64,000 nt of DNA from Anodontia alba (GCA_964016985.1 OZ024828.1:81824033-81888032), one strand, 5' to 3'. Numbered from the stretch's first letter, positions 1-10,724 are shown. Notes: generated by a model from the sequence alone, not told the origin. Numbers and translations: made by a program.

Positions 1-1928
1 GGGAACAAAATATTGCTAAAATGGTTGTGGTCTGTTGACCAAGATGGCTGCCATGCCCATATATGGTAAAAAGCTTTAAAAATCTTCTTCTCCAGAACCG
101 AGGACGCCTTATGACTGGATCTTTGCATAAATCATCAGGGACTGGAGCTAAAATAATGTTGGTACATTGTCATTTGACCTTTTTATGGCAAGGTCAAGTT
201 TGCTTCTCTATATATTTGTATGGGAAAAATGTTGAGAATTTCAATTGATTTCTCCTCTGGAGCCTTGCGGCCAATGTTGCTTAAATTTCATTTGGAGCCT
301 CCTTGCGTCAGGGGAATGAAAGGTTGCTAAAATGGTTGCCGTACATTGACCAAGATGGACGCCATGCCCATATGTGGTAAAAATCTTTAAAAATCTTCTT
401 CTCCAGAACTGAGGATGCCTTATGGCTGAACTTTTGCATAAAACATTGGGAATGGGAGATCTACCAAAGGTGCTAAAAAAATGGTCACAAATTGACATTT
501 TACTTTTTTACACCAGGTCAAGTTTGCTTCCCTATGGTAAAAACCTTTAAAGATCTTCTTCTCCAGAACTGAGGATGCCTCGGGACTGAATCTTTGCACA
601 AATCATTGGGGACAATAGGTCTACCAAAATTGCTAAAATGATGGTCATACATTGATGTTTGACCGTTTTACGGCGAGGTCAAGTTTGCTTCAGTATGCAT
701 TTGTATAGGCCCCATACATTTTTATGGAAAAAATGTTGATAATTTCAAATGACTTCTCCTCTGAAGCCTCTGGGCCAATGTTGCTCAAATTTCATGTGGA
801 ACCTCCTTGGGGCAGGAGAATGAAAGATTGCTAAAATGCTTGTGGTCCATTGACCAAAATGGCTGCCATGCCCATATATGGTAAAAACCTCTAAAAATCT
901 TCTCCAGAACCAAAAAAGCCCTGTGGCCTAATCTGCACACAAATCATAGGGGACAAGAGATCTACCAAAATTGCTAAAATGATGGTTCTATGTTGACATT
1001 TGACCTTTTTATGGCAAAGTGAAATTTGCTTCCCCATGCAAATTTTATGGGCCATATACATTTATATAGAAATATGTTGAGAATTCATGTTTTGGACAGC
1101 TCCTCTATAATCCAGTTGAATGGAAACTTGATGATGAGCATTAGGGCACATAGTAGACACAAAATAGCTAAATGAGCTGATAGAAAATGCAAGATGGCCG
1201 CCACAGCCACCATCTTGAAAATCAGTTTTTGACATTTCTTCGCAAATTTTTGGTCGCTTTGAGCCGAAACTTGCTCTGTAGCAACAGGGTCAAAACAAGC
1301 TAAAATTTTGTTGATCAGAATTTCAAGATGGCCGCAATGGTTCCACTCCATTGAACAAGATGGCTGCCAGAGCTACAAATAGAACTCTTCAAACAACATC
1401 TCATCATTGACCAATGGCCCGATTTCAAAATATTTGTACAGAAGTGTTCCCCCAATGACCCTGTACCAAAATTGCTAAAATGGTTCCGCTTGTCTGAACA
1501 AAATGGTGGCCAGAGCTAAAAATAGAAAAAACCTTTAAAAGACATCTCCTCCGCTACCAGTGGCCTGATTTCAAAGTAATTTCACAGAAGTGATTCTCTT
1601 ATGCCCTTTACCAAAATTGCTAAAATAGTTCTGCTTGGCTGAACAAAATGGCCACCAGAGTTAAAAACAGAGAAAAACAACCTCCTTCTTGTCAGTGGCC
1701 TGATTTCAAAATGATTTCACAGAAATGTTCCTCTTATCCCCCTTTTTTTTTGACTACTACTAAATATGACCCTTTGAAAATTTCAGCAGTTTAACCTTGT
1801 AAGCAAGATATCTCAAAAACTGTTTAAGCTATTGACAGGCTGATAGGGAATGACGAGTAAATCAAAATGACATGATTAACTTACAGCAGTTAACTTAGGT
1901 GAGCGTTGTGGCCCATGGGCCTCTTGTT
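1..1928 (-). repeat. N-family composite dispersed repeat (left copy, cut by window edge)
   Basis: Two kinds of diverged internal subrepeat are visible. One of about 160-340 bp carries 'atcttcttctccagaac' (near 81, 392, 553, and shortened near 896). One of about 150 bp carries 'ggccagagctaaaaatag' (near 1355, 1506, 1650). The right edge reads GGCCCATGGGCCTCTTGTTT, the reverse complement of the start of the copy at 35431. It is read here as the reverse orientation of that copy, with the distal end missing beyond base 1. No open coding frame is supported. Confidence 0.75.
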
Positions 1929-1997
1929 TTTTTGTTTGTTTTTTTAAATTTGGCATGGAATTTTAAATATCTATCTAGGTATCCTCTTTTCTACAGC

Positions 1998-2462
1998 TTT
2001 GTAACTGTTTGTGATAAATGTGCTTTATCATGCACAAAAATGCTTTATTTGTGATAAATGTGAGCTACTTTATGATAAATGTGAGCATGTGATAAATGTG
2101 AGCTACTTTGTGATAAATGTGAGCCACTTTCTCATAAATGTGAGCCACTTTGTGATAAATGTGAACTATTTTGTGATAAATGTGAACCACTTTGTGATAA
2201 ATGTGAGCTACTTTGTGATTAATGTAAACTACTTTGGATAAATGTGAGCCACTTTGTGATAAATGTTTGCTACTTTGTGATAAATGTGAGCTATTTTGTG
2301 ACAATTGTGAACCACTTTGTGATAAATGTGTGCTACTTTTGTGATAAATGCAAGCTACTTTGTGATAAATGTAAACTACTTTGTGATAAATGTAAGCAAC
2401 TTTTTGATAAATGTGAGCCACTCTGTGATATATGTGAGCCACTTTGTGATAAATGTGCTACA
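1998..2462. repeat. 21-bp minisatellite
   Basis: About 22 head-to-tail copies of a unit close to 'tttgtgataaatgtgagccac', with point changes and occasional 1-3 bp indels. Because the unit is a multiple of 3, reading frames stay open on both strands (for example 2011-2241 + and 2065-2442 -). Those frames are by-products of the repeat. Confidence 0.9.
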
Positions 2463-2547
2463 CAAAAGTACCACATAGATGGGCTGTGTTATGCACAAAA
2501 GAGCCTTAGCACAAAATTATGTAACAAGTATAGGCCCTGAGCAACCT

Positions 2548-2823
2548 CATCATGAGAACATACCTATATAATTTTGACCCCCTTAAACCCAACTTTTATA
2601 TAGTAAAACTGGGGTTTACAGAAGTTTACATTATTTTTCTTATTTTGCTAAAAAATATAGATTGTGGGTTCTTATTAGAGCTGCCTCGCCAAGGTGGTTC
2701 TAACAAGTATCTACAATCTATGTTTTGAGCAGTAATATGAAAAATATCAGATTTTTTTATCTGAAAATTTTCTTTTTTTGGTTGTAAAATTTTCAATATA
2801 TTTAAATAGGCTTGCTTTCATAT
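2548..2823 (+). mobile_element. A-family MITE (core-2 hairpin)
   Basis: Diverged copy. Left end resembles CATCACGAAAACACGCC and the right end its complement. Inside are the A-specific 'ccccttaaacccaac' / 'actggggtttacag' inverted segments and a central hairpin around TTAGAGCTGCCTCGCCAAGG. Six copies lie in the window: here, 13803, 18229, 41441, 56793 and a truncated one at 57453. Confidence 0.8.
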
Positions 2824-3046
2824 TCACTCTGCCTGATGAAAACTTTTTCTCTGTTCACTAGAAGGATGCCTGGAAATCAAATGATTCTTTTGGTAAAAGA
2901 CAATTTTCTTTTTCAGACGGTTTAGATGTGCCGGCTTAACTAGGCCTTTACTGTTCACATAATTAAGCACAGCTATCCATTTTACTTGACACAGTTCTCA
3001 AAGTGAATTACCATCCCTGGGCCAGAAATAAACCATTTGGTCAGAA

Positions 3047-3236
3047 GATTGAAGTTTCCATGTGGCTGAATGGTTAATATTCCTGACTAGGGTCATAAGG
3101 TCTGGGGTTTGAATCTTGCTAGAGGCAGAATTCAGCTCATGACTGTATGGCATTTCATTACATAGAGCCTGTCATTATCACTCCTTAGTTGTCTTGATAT
3201 GACTTAGATAATGTTGATAGACATAAAACACCAAAT
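3047..3236 (+). mobile_element. tRNA-derived SINE, family 3
   Basis: Internal pol III promoter-like boxes are present: A box TGGCTGAATGG at 3062-3072 and B box GGTTTGAATCT at 3106-3116. The head resembles a tRNA-Leu-type 5' end. It is followed by a tail shared with 12165-12325 (AGAGGCAGAATTCA..., then a GATAGACATAAAACACC-like end). Imperfect flanking repeats, 'catttggtcagaaga' before and 'cattggtcaggaga' after, may be an old target-site duplication. Confidence 0.7.
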
Positions 3237-3401
3237 CATTGGTCAGGAGAGGATTAATTGAACTCTGACCTCCTGAATCAGCAGATGATATTTAAAAATA
3301 TTGATTTCTTATATTTCTTGAAAGTAGGGCTTCGAATTTCTTGCAAAGGAAATGAAATTGAATATGGCTGTTCCCAGGAAAGGCCACAGTCACAGACATC
3401 A

Positions 3402-3637
3402 GGGCCCAGTTGTTCAAAACTAATGACATCGTTTGTTAACGATTAGTTAAAATTTACATCAAGTGATACGCAAATATGCTGATATTTTTTGCTGAAAAAA
3501 TGTGAGTAGTTTTTGCAAGCTACTCACATTTTTTCAGCAAAAAATATCAGAATATTGTATATTGAATCCGCTAAAACAGTTCACCAAATGACCCTTAACA
3601 AGCTCGTTAAGCTAACGACGCTTTGAACAACTGGGCG
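3402..3637 (+). mobile_element. B-family palindromic MITE
   Basis: Terminal inverted repeats GGGCCCAGTTGTTCAAA and TTTGAACAACTGGGC. The centre is a hairpin in which TTTTTGCTGAAAAAATGTGA is mirrored by TCACATTTTTTCAGCAAAAA. The whole element folds on itself. Relatives are at 7941, 16703, 20407, 23221 and 38987. Confidence 0.85.
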
Positions 3638-3940
3638 CAGGCTTTTACTAGTCTGATAAAACTGTTTATTTTCAGCCATGGACTGAATGTTCACTTGTAA
3701 AGCTGTTGTCAGCCAGTTTTGTGGAATTATTATAAATTTATTCTTTTCACATCTGCAGCTTAATTTCATTTGGAAATAGTATTTTCAGACAACAAAAAGT
3801 AAGGTTGTATCAAAGTTAGCTCTGTTAGCAGCCTTTAAGGGTTAACGACTTTGTCCTATTTCATGTCAACCATAATGTGTATCTTCTCTTCTGATTAGCT
3901 GTATAACTGTCATTATGCCTGGAATAGGCTTCCCCTAACA
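3638..3940. other. No recognised feature
   Basis: AT-rich sequence. I recognise no coding frame, RNA or repeat family apart from scattered short palindromes. Confidence 0.4.
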
Positions 3941-4305
3941 TGAACTCAGGCACTGCAGTATCACATTATGACCTTGATCTACATTTCATAGTCTAATTAC
4001 ATTGTCATGTTTTACATTAATGCTTAACATGCCAGAAAATTTCAGCAGAAATGTTGACACTGTGAAATATTTTTTCTTATTTTTACCAGAAATCAGGCTT
4101 TGACATGTCATACAAAATGTCTCCAAGGAGACAATTTGCATAGAATTTCAAAGACTGGTTTCAAGGAAAAATATCATCCATTTGTCATCTGCTGAACTTG
4201 AACTAAGACACTGCAGTATCACATTATGACCTTGACCTACATGTTATAGCATAATGACATTGTCATGTTTCACATTAATGCTTAGCGTGCTGGGTAAATA
4301 TTTCA
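3941..4305. repeat. 258-bp-offset tandem duplication
   Basis: The segment from about 3941 to 4047 (containing CACTGCAGTATCACATTATG and ending in ACATTAATGCTTAACATGCC) recurs at about 4199-4305 with a 258-base offset. Between them lies an I-family hairpin whose left end belongs to the first copy. The second copy is followed only by the I-family end fragment. Confidence 0.7.
4018..4198 (-). mobile_element. I-family MITE, right end missing
   Basis: Begins TTAATGCTTAACATGCC, the I-family end. The central arms around GTCTCCAAGGAGAC are flanked by CATGAAATG-like segments. The closing 'ctcagagtggtaaaggttaa' part is absent, so the copy is truncated. Confidence 0.65.
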
Positions 4306-4355
4306 GCAGACCATTAACCAATTAACTTAAGCATTTAGCTTCATTATATACTCCC

Positions 4356-4940
4356 TTCATGTATTTTGGCGTTAAATTCAATGTCGCGTTAAATTGATTT
4401 CTCCATGAAAGTAAATGGCAGCGCCACCTACCTGCTGGATATTTTAGATACAAAGTCATGCTCTAGTTAGCAAGGTTTGTTTTGAGAAATACACTGTTGT
4501 TTTGTGATTTACACCTAGAAAAGAAATATCTTGACAAAAGTGATAACAGTCCTTAATGAAAATTACACCTATATCTATTAAATCAACTTTTACAGCTAAG
4601 ACTAACTTAGTTTTTTACGAAAATGTCAAATCTAAGGCATCGGTACTTTGTGTTTAAAAATGGCCAAAAATTGCAAAGATCACATGACAATCACATGATA
4701 ATTTCCCGCCGAAATCTTAATTAATGCGAAGTCACATGACTTTTGGTTCAAAATGGCGTCGATATGGTTGGCTTGTTTACACAAATGCTTTCACAAAACA
4801 AATCCACAGAACTACATTATTTATATTTAAAATAAATGCTCAGGTAATAATTTAGATGACTTCAGGATTATTTTCAACATTTGTCTCTGTAAGTAGATAT
4901 GCTGAAACTGTTTACCGTTAGTAACGCGAAAATACATGAA
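4356..4940. mobile_element. 585-bp element bounded by inverted repeats
   Basis: The left edge TTCATGTATTTTGGCGTTA is matched, in reverse complement, by the right edge TAACGCGAAAATACATGAA. The interior has no long frame and is not internally palindromic, unlike the MITEs around it. This fits a non-autonomous TIR element of unknown superfamily. Only one copy is visible here, so the call is tentative. Confidence 0.45.
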
Positions 4941-5044
4941 ACCGGGCTAAGAGAACACTACTGTGAGATTGACAGACCCGACAGGTGCACCAAAGACTTC
5001 CACCAACTTCTTGTCTTGTTTTTCTTTCACCATAGGGTTTAAAA

Positions 5045-5205
5045 TCTCATATCAACTGTCTCCTTTGACAAATTGCATGAAATATCAGTATGTTTTTTTT
5101 TTCTGGGAAAAAAAAAAATAAAAAAAATATTGTCGCCCAATGACTCTGGAGACAATTTGCATGAAATTTCCAGCCTTGTCATTGGGAAAATAAGAAAAGT
5201 ATTTG
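5045..5205 (+). mobile_element. I-family MITE remnant
   Basis: Contains the I-family arms 'caaattgcatgaaatatcag' and 'gagacaatttgcatgaaatt' separated by an A/T-rich insertion, then 'gggaaaataagaaaagtatt'. The termini are degraded. Confidence 0.45.
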
Positions 5206-5957
5206 AATATATCCTTGCTAATATGTATTCAGCATTCAAAATGTTAAAAGTTTAACCCTCATCCTACTGCGAAAATTTCTTACTTTGGTCTTCAGAATGA
5301 GTACCCTTACCTGAGCACGTTACTTCACACTCGCACATGTGATGTATCAAAGGACTGGCTAATTATTAGCATAATAGTCATGATCAAATGACTGTCACAT
5401 GATAGCGAGCCATGTGACAAACTGGTGTTTACTTCACATACTTAAAAAAAAAAAAGAAGAAAACTCCAAGAAACTAGCCCCACTTGTGGCCATTGCAGGA
5501 AAAAATTTGATGATGCGTCAGTACATCTCAGAACCATTTGTGTACATGTATCGCCAGAAGTTGTTTAAGTAGGGTTAGCATGGTTGGCACAGGAGCCTAT
5601 TTGATCAGATAGGGGTGAGACTGAAAAAAAAACAAAAAGTGGTAAGGGCTGTAATTTTGGTGAATTATTCCACTGACTGGCCTTGAATACAGACAAAAGA
5701 AGGTTTGTGATAAGGCACATTCCCTCTGCTGTCAGACAACCTAGAACTAAAGGAAAGGCCTTGTTTCTAATGGTCCTGATATGCTTTTAAATAGGCCTAC
5801 CCCTCTGAAAGCATATGTGTACACGATCCACAGGATAAGGGTTAATTTATGTAATTTATTCCTTCTTTGCCAGGCTGTCTTTGAAACAATATTGCTGAAA
5901 GGTACTATCTAATGTGCTCCCAAAATAAGTAAATATCTATATTTTGCATTCACATCC
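5206..5957. other. No recognised feature
   Basis: No convincing gene or repeat. It holds a short A tract near 5444-5457 and CATGTGACA-type short inverted motifs near 5340-5410. Confidence 0.4.
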
Positions 5958-6172
5958 TTAAACCTTTGTCCTGCTGAACCCGGATATACCCTGCCTTTGC
6001 AAACAGTGTAGATCTAGATCAGTTGGCTTCTGAAGAAGCCAACTGATCTGGATCTGCACTGTTTGCCATTAAGTATGTAAGTTTATATCAACAATCTGGA
6101 TCAAGTAATCTGATTGGCTGAAAATTAGAAATGGGCATGACATCTTAATTTATTCAGCAGGACAGAGGTTAA
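5958..6172 (+). mobile_element. C-family MITE (core-1 hairpin), TTAA-flanked
   Basis: TTAA at both ends with CCTTTGTCCTGCTGAA at the left and TTCAGCAGGACAG at the right. The central hairpin reads AACAGTGTAGATCTAGATCA, a TTGGCTTCT/AGAAGCCAA inner stem, and the complement. The right half carries the diagnostic 'tctgattggctgaaaatta'. Confidence 0.9.
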
Positions 6173-6189
6173 ATTTTAAACTTTTTACT

Positions 6190-6416
6190 TTAACCCATTT
6201 ATGCCTTGCATCCCATAAAAGGGACATTGGCAAACAGTGTAGACCCAGATCAGATGCCACAGAATGCTGTGTCTGATTGAGATCTACACTGTTTGCACTA
6301 AATACAGAAATTTCCATATAACATGGTAATAATAAAAATAACCAGACACTCCCTGTACTGGAAATGGACTTGTCCAGAGAGTTAAGGTAAAGAGTCCACT
6401 CGGCATAAATGGGTTA
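6190..6416 (+). mobile_element. E-family MITE (core-1 hairpin), TTAA-flanked
   Basis: Starts TTAACCCATTTATGCC and ends GGCATAAATGGGTTA. Core arms AACAGTGTAGACCCAGATCA and its complement enclose an inner stem ATGCCACAGAATGCTGTGTC. The right half has 'ggaaatggacttgtccagag'. The right TTAA has decayed to TTAG. Confidence 0.88.
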
Positions 6417-6669
6417 GTAAATCTTTTGTACATTTTAGTTCATATTTGACATGTTAGTAGACATTGGCCTGTACTTTAATACGGCACCTCTTGACCCCTG
6501 TATGTTGCATTGAGGTCATGATCACTGAACTAAAATTTTCAAGTTAAACATTTACACTTATATTTTTAAATGCCTTAACGGATTTAGTCAATATTGCGAT
6601 TGATGATAGACAATGGATCAATGTTCTGTTCAGTGCAAGCCACAACCCTATCATTTGACTTTGATGTCA

Positions 6670-7150
6670 AGGCCACAGATTTGGAATTTTTATGTAAAAG
6701 TTTTATGTTTAAGGCTTTAAAGATCAGTATCTCCTGACTGCATATGCTCTTATTATTTAGTAAATAATAGAAGGAATGTTAGATACTGGTCCAAAGTTTT
6801 GTTTGCTGTCATTGACATCCCACTGGGTGACCTTGAGCTAAAGGTCGCAGACTGAAAGTTTTTGTAATGGTATGTTTAAAGTTATTTAACCCTTTCATCT
6901 CTGCAAACCAGCATAGATACCTTTGCAAACAGATCCAGATGAGATCACTCGTAACTAGCTGTCTCATCAGGATCTACACAGTTTGCCATTTTATTATTGA
7001 TTTTTGATGAAACCCCTTTTTGCAGCAATGGATATGTCCAAATTCAGAGATGGATGAGTCCTTGTCAGAAACTTGGGGTGTACAGTAAGGGTTTAAGATC
7101 TATATTTCCTGAATGCCTAAATCTGTACAGCTTTGTGATTTGTATTATCA
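6670..7150 (+). repeat. Diverged direct repeat interrupted by a J MITE
   Basis: 'tttatgtttaaggctttaaagatcag' type sequence at about 6700-6760 recurs as two parts around the J element: 'tatgtttaaagttat' just before it and 'aagatctatatttcctgaat' just after. The uninterrupted copy therefore shows the TTAA target before insertion. Confidence 0.6.
6886..7096 (+). mobile_element. J-family MITE (core-1 variant), TTAA-flanked
   Basis: TTAACCCTTTCATCTCTGCA at the left and GTAAGGGTTTAA at the right. The core is rearranged: GCAAACAGATCCAGATGAGA on the left, TCTCATCAGGATCTACACAG on the right. Inserted within a TTAA of a local direct repeat. A relative is at 53962. Confidence 0.8.
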
Positions 7151-7344
7151 AGCCAAGTTGAAGTAAAAGTAAGTTAGCAAACAATGGTGTTTTGTGGAAT
7201 AAATAAAGAGGATTAAACATGTTTGATTTATGCTTAAATAAAAGTAATGTATTGGGCAGATTAATTTTACCTGAATAAGGGAGTTACCCAAAATATGTCA
7301 TAATGTTTGTCTGTATTGAATAATAAAAGCAGTCATTTCCACAG

Positions 7345-7554
7345 TTAAACCTTTACCACTATCTGGGCAAATTCAGCAAATAGCAAATTGATTAAATTTT
7401 TCTTACTTTTCCCAGATAGTAGGCTTTGACATTTCATGCAAAGGAGACAATTTGCAGGAAGTGTCAAAGCCTATTTTCTGGAAAAAAAAAAAAAAAAAAA
7501 AATAATTTCATTATGTAGTCTGCTGAAATCTTTACCCAGAGTGCTAAGCATTAA
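7345..7554 (+). mobile_element. I-family MITE, TTAA-flanked
   Basis: Left TTAAACCTTTACCACT, right AGTGCTAAGCATTAA. The arms 'tttgacatttcatgcaaa' and 'tttgcaggaagtgtcaaa' carry a shortened centre, with an A tract of about 22 at 7482-7501. Confidence 0.8.
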
Positions 7555-7569
7555 AATTGAGGGCTAGCT

Positions 7570-7642
7570 ACAATATTTACCCTAAATATTTGACACTACA
7601 ACTCTTTACTGGTCTAGTCCAAAAATGAACACATCTGTTTAA
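7570..7642 (+). mobile_element. H-family MITE, left-end fragment
   Basis: 'caatatttaccctaaatatt' followed by 'ccaaaaatgaacacatctgt' matches the first third of H elements. The rest is absent. A SINE begins directly after it. Confidence 0.6.
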
Positions 7643-7838
7643 CTACGGTCATTCTCTCCCTTCCGCTGATTCAAGAAGGGCAGTTGTCAGTTTCTGGCGA
7701 AAGAATGTGCACAATACTGGTTAACCGCTTAGAGGACTAAGCCTGCCCAGTAACCGTGTGGTTAGGTAAACTGACCGCACTCGATATGACCCCATTGGGT
7801 TGACTGGGCCATAAAACCTCAACACAAACAAACAAAAC
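7643..7838 (+). mobile_element. SINE, 5'-truncated copy of the 34953 family
   Basis: Starts in the body (CGGTCATTCTCTCCCTTCCG) without the tRNA-like head. It continues through 'gattcaagaagggcagttgt' and 'gggttgactgggcc' and ends with an ACAAACAAACAAAA tail. Loss of the 5' end is typical of retroposition. Confidence 0.85.
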
Positions 7839-7940
7839 CTTATGATATATCTGAAAAGGTGCTGGCTCAATGACAATGTAAACTTTGATCAGATGTTGCA
7901 TTCTTTAGCATCTATTTTTGGTCTTTACTATTACACAAGG

Positions 7941-8181
7941 CCCCTTTTTTCAAAGCATCCTTAGCTGAACTAGCTCATTAATGACGGACTTGTTAACTGT
8001 TGTGGCTAAGGCACTTTCAAATACATTGATATATTTGCTGCAAAAATGTGAGTAGCTTTTGCAATGCATATGCTACTCACATTTTTTCAGCAAAAAATAT
8101 CAATTTATTTGCCATATTTCAAGATAGAAATTTTAACGTCATTACCTGACAACTTAATTAAGTTTTGAACAACTGGGCCCA
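7941..8181 (-). mobile_element. B-family MITE, subfamily 2
   Basis: Same ends and same central hairpin as the copy at 3402. The outer arms differ: 'acattgatatatttgctg' and 'tatttgccatatttcaag', as in the copy at 38987. Ends in TTTTGAACAACTGGGCCCA. Confidence 0.8.
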
Positions 8182-8244
8182 GATATTTAGGGTAAATAAG
8201 ATTGTAGTAGAGGCAAACCGTATACTGCATATGTAAACAACTAT

Positions 8245-8476
8245 ATGAGTTTCGAGAACTGCAAGCCAAAGAGACCAAATTCTTTCCTTTTTAAGTTGTC
8301 CTCTTTTCCATACGAGCAAATTCTGTTCTTTTACAGCAGGGCCATTTGCAATGAAAAGGGATCTACACTAAAAGTGAAAAGGTATTCCCTAAGAAAGAAT
8401 TTGCTCCCTTTGGGAGCTAATAAAGGGAGGTAATTTTGCTGCCCTTGGGATCAAATATTTTTTCCTTTTGGAGTAG
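8245..8476 (+). mobile_element. F-family repeat
   Basis: Shares 'aagaaagaatttgctccctt' and 'ccttttggagtagatccc' with 24833, 39578 and 54646. The element is palindromic around GAATTTGCTCC...GGGAG. The open frame at 8245-8433 is not supported as a gene. Confidence 0.6.
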
Positions 8477-8656
8477 ATCCCTTCAAACAGTGTAGATCCT
8501 GATCAGTTGGCTCCTGAAGAAGCCAACTGATCAGGATCTGCACTGTTTGTCATTAAATATGTGAATTTCTATCAAAAACACGGATCAAGTAACCTGATTG
8601 GCTGGAAATTAGAAGTGGGCGTGGCATCTTAATTTATTCAGCAAGGGAAGGGTTAA
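8477..8656 (+). mobile_element. C-family MITE, left end lost
   Basis: Begins inside the core hairpin (AACAGTGTAGATCCTGATCA) directly after F sequence and runs to CAGCAAGGGAAGGGTTAA. The left ~35 bp are missing, so F and C were joined by deletion or recombination. Confidence 0.8.
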
Positions 8657-8659
8657 GCA

Positions 8660-8752
8660 CACTTTTTGATTGATGTATGAAAGCATGTATGAAAACATGT
8701 TGTGGATACTCTTTAGAAGCACCCTGGCGAGGCACTTCTAATGAGTAATATC
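8660..8752 (+). mobile_element. P-family core-2 hairpin, partial
   Basis: 'atgttgtggatactctttagaag' type arm and 'cttctaatgagta' arm around CACCCTGGCGAGGCA. The right flank is degraded. Confidence 0.6.
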
Positions 8753-8889
8753 AATACATTATGGTTGAAAGAAGCACCTTATCTTGAGTATGGTTAATGC
8801 ACCTCAGCTGACAGGTCTGCTTAGTTTTAGGGAGGATGTTGGTAATTGTCGTAAAATTTTGTACAATAACTTTTCTGACAGTGTGACAT

Positions 8890-8965
8890 ATGCAAACAGT
8901 GCAGACCCAAATCATACTGGCCTTGAACAGGGTCAACACTGATTCCCATTCTGCTAAGTAGTATG
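8890..8965 (+). mobile_element. Core-1 hairpin remnant
   Basis: GCAAACAGTGCAGACCCAAA and 'agggtcaacactg' are the two arms of the core-1 hairpin with a decayed centre. The family cannot be assigned. Confidence 0.45.
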
Positions 8966-9068
8966 TGAAACTAGTATATGAAAAACAAAATTTAGACAAA
9001 AAGTATATGATTAAGTATTTGAAATTTTAGGACATTACCTTATGCTTTTAGGATTAAAATAGATACTA

Positions 9069-9272
9069 CAGTAAAACCTGTGTAAGAGAGCCACCTTCGA
9101 GACTGACCTTAAATAGTGGTTGATGTGGAAAAAGTTGTCTGTCTTATATAGGTACAGATCATGTAATTTTGCTAGCAAAATTACATGACATGTATCTTTA
9201 TAAGACAACCACCTTTCCACATCAACCACTAAGGTCAATTTCAAAGGTGGCTGTCTTACACAGGTTTTACTG
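9069..9272. mobile_element. 204-bp palindromic pogo-like MITE with TA duplication
   Basis: TA | CAGTAAAACCTGTGTAAG ... GGTTTTACTG | TA. The two halves are near-perfect inverted repeats meeting at GTAATTTTGCTAGCAAAATTAC. TA target duplication and CAGT ends fit the Tc1/mariner/pogo group. No coding capacity. Confidence 0.85.
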
Positions 9273-9440
9273 TACAAGAGTCAGAGAATGGTGAGAATAC
9301 ACAACCTCAGATTAGGCTGTGTGGATGCGCTGTGTAGTCTTTCAGTCTGTGCATTTTACCTATGCTGGAAGATTTTTCACCTTACATGGCCTTTATATTA
9401 TAAGAGTGACATTTTCCTGAGACATCTCAGTTTTGCCCTA

Positions 9441-9657
9441 CCATATACAGCCTAAATATTGGGACACCATAACTCCTTAGCATACTTTGTCCTAAAATTT
9501 GAACAAGTCCATTTGACTACCAGCTGATTTGTCTAAAAGCTACTGGATGAGTGGTAAACAGTGTAGACCCAGATCAGATGCCACATTCTGTGGCATCTGA
9601 TCTGGGTCTACACTGTTTGCTCAGGCCTGTTTGTCGGAATACGTAGGATAAAAGTGG
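9441..9657 (+). mobile_element. H-family MITE (core-1 hairpin) with TA duplication
   Basis: TA 9439-9440 | CCATATACAGCCTAAATATT ... AAAAGTGG | TA 9658-9659. Core arms AACAGTGTAGACCCAGATCA and complement with inner stem GATGCCACATTCTGTGGCATC. TA flanks place H in a different insertion class from the TTAA families even though the core is shared. Confidence 0.85.
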
Positions 9658-9897
9658 TACATTTAAATTGCAAAGTATATGGATTAAGTAAAAGTACTTT
9701 ATTATCTGGCTGTGGGTTTATTCAGTAACCTTAAGTGTTTGCTTACATATTCAGTATGGTTTATAGGGTTTTGAAATTTATCATGATCAATAAATGATTT
9801 GATTTTCAGAAAAAGGGCCTTTTGCTATATGTGAACAATGCAAGTCCAGTTCAGTTTGTATATCCATAGCTGTAGATAAAAGGAAATGTCAGGCAAA

Positions 9898-10018
9898 TAT
9901 TTTTCATATTTCGCTTTGAAAACATGCATTGTAGGTATTCATTAGAAGTGCCTTGGAGAGGCACTTCTAATGAGTACCCACAATGTATGTTTTCATGGAG
10001 AAATAAGAGAAATATTTA
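9898..10018 (+). mobile_element. P-family core-2 MITE
   Basis: Hairpin of 'attgtaggtattcattagaa' and 'ttctaatgagtacccacaat' around GTGCCTTGGAGAGGCAC, bordered by 'gaaaacatg' and 'tatgttttcatggagaaata'. Confidence 0.75.
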
Positions 10019-10127
10019 AACATTTTGTTTGAAAAAAAAAAAACACATTATCTGGAGCTATGATATCCATGCAGTCTGATCAAAGTCTGTGCTGTTTGTC
10101 AATATATTCTACAGTATCCATTAATTC

Positions 10128-10413
10128 TGTATGAAATAAAGGACCTAATTAGACTGCACAAAAGTGTGGTTGATACGTACATATGACATAAGGGCACTTT
10201 TCCTACATTATATATCAGATTTAACTTGTCCAGATTATGTTGTGCATATGATAGGTAAAATCCTTAGCCAGACCCAAGACTGTGGCTACACAGATTGGCC
10301 TGGGGTTTTATGTAATTTGTAATTTGTATCTTTTTTTTATGTCTGAAAACATTGTCACTAGTTCAAAATGGTGCTTCAGCTTAGTCATATGTAATCTCTA
10401 GCCATATTTACTC
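10128..10413. other. No recognised feature
   Basis: AT-rich. A decayed core-1-like piece lies just upstream (10068-10110, 'gtctgtgctgtttgtca'). Nothing else is recognised. Confidence 0.35.
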
Positions 10414-10627
10414 TTAACCCTTTTCCTGCTGAACCTGAATATATTCTGCCTTTGCAAACAGTGTAGATTCAGATCAGTTGGCTTCTGAAGAACCCAACTG
10501 ATTTGGATCTGCAATGTTTGCCATTTAGTATGTGAATTTATATCAACAATCTGGATCAAGTAATCTGATTGGCTGAAAATTGGAAGTTGGCATGACATCA
10601 CAACTTATTCAACATGACAAGGGTTAA
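10414..10627 (+). mobile_element. C-family MITE, TTAA-flanked
   Basis: TTAACCCTTTTCCTGCTGAA to AACATGACAAGGGTTAA, both TTAA sites intact. Core hairpin and the 'tctgattggctgaaaatt' right-half marker are present. Confidence 0.9.
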
Positions 10628-10724
10628 TATTCAGACAGAGAGGACTGAGGAAATTGTGAAGAACTAGACACAGTGTCTGATGCAGTCATCAAAGTCCCAG
10701 CTAAGAGGGGTATCCAGCTAAAGA

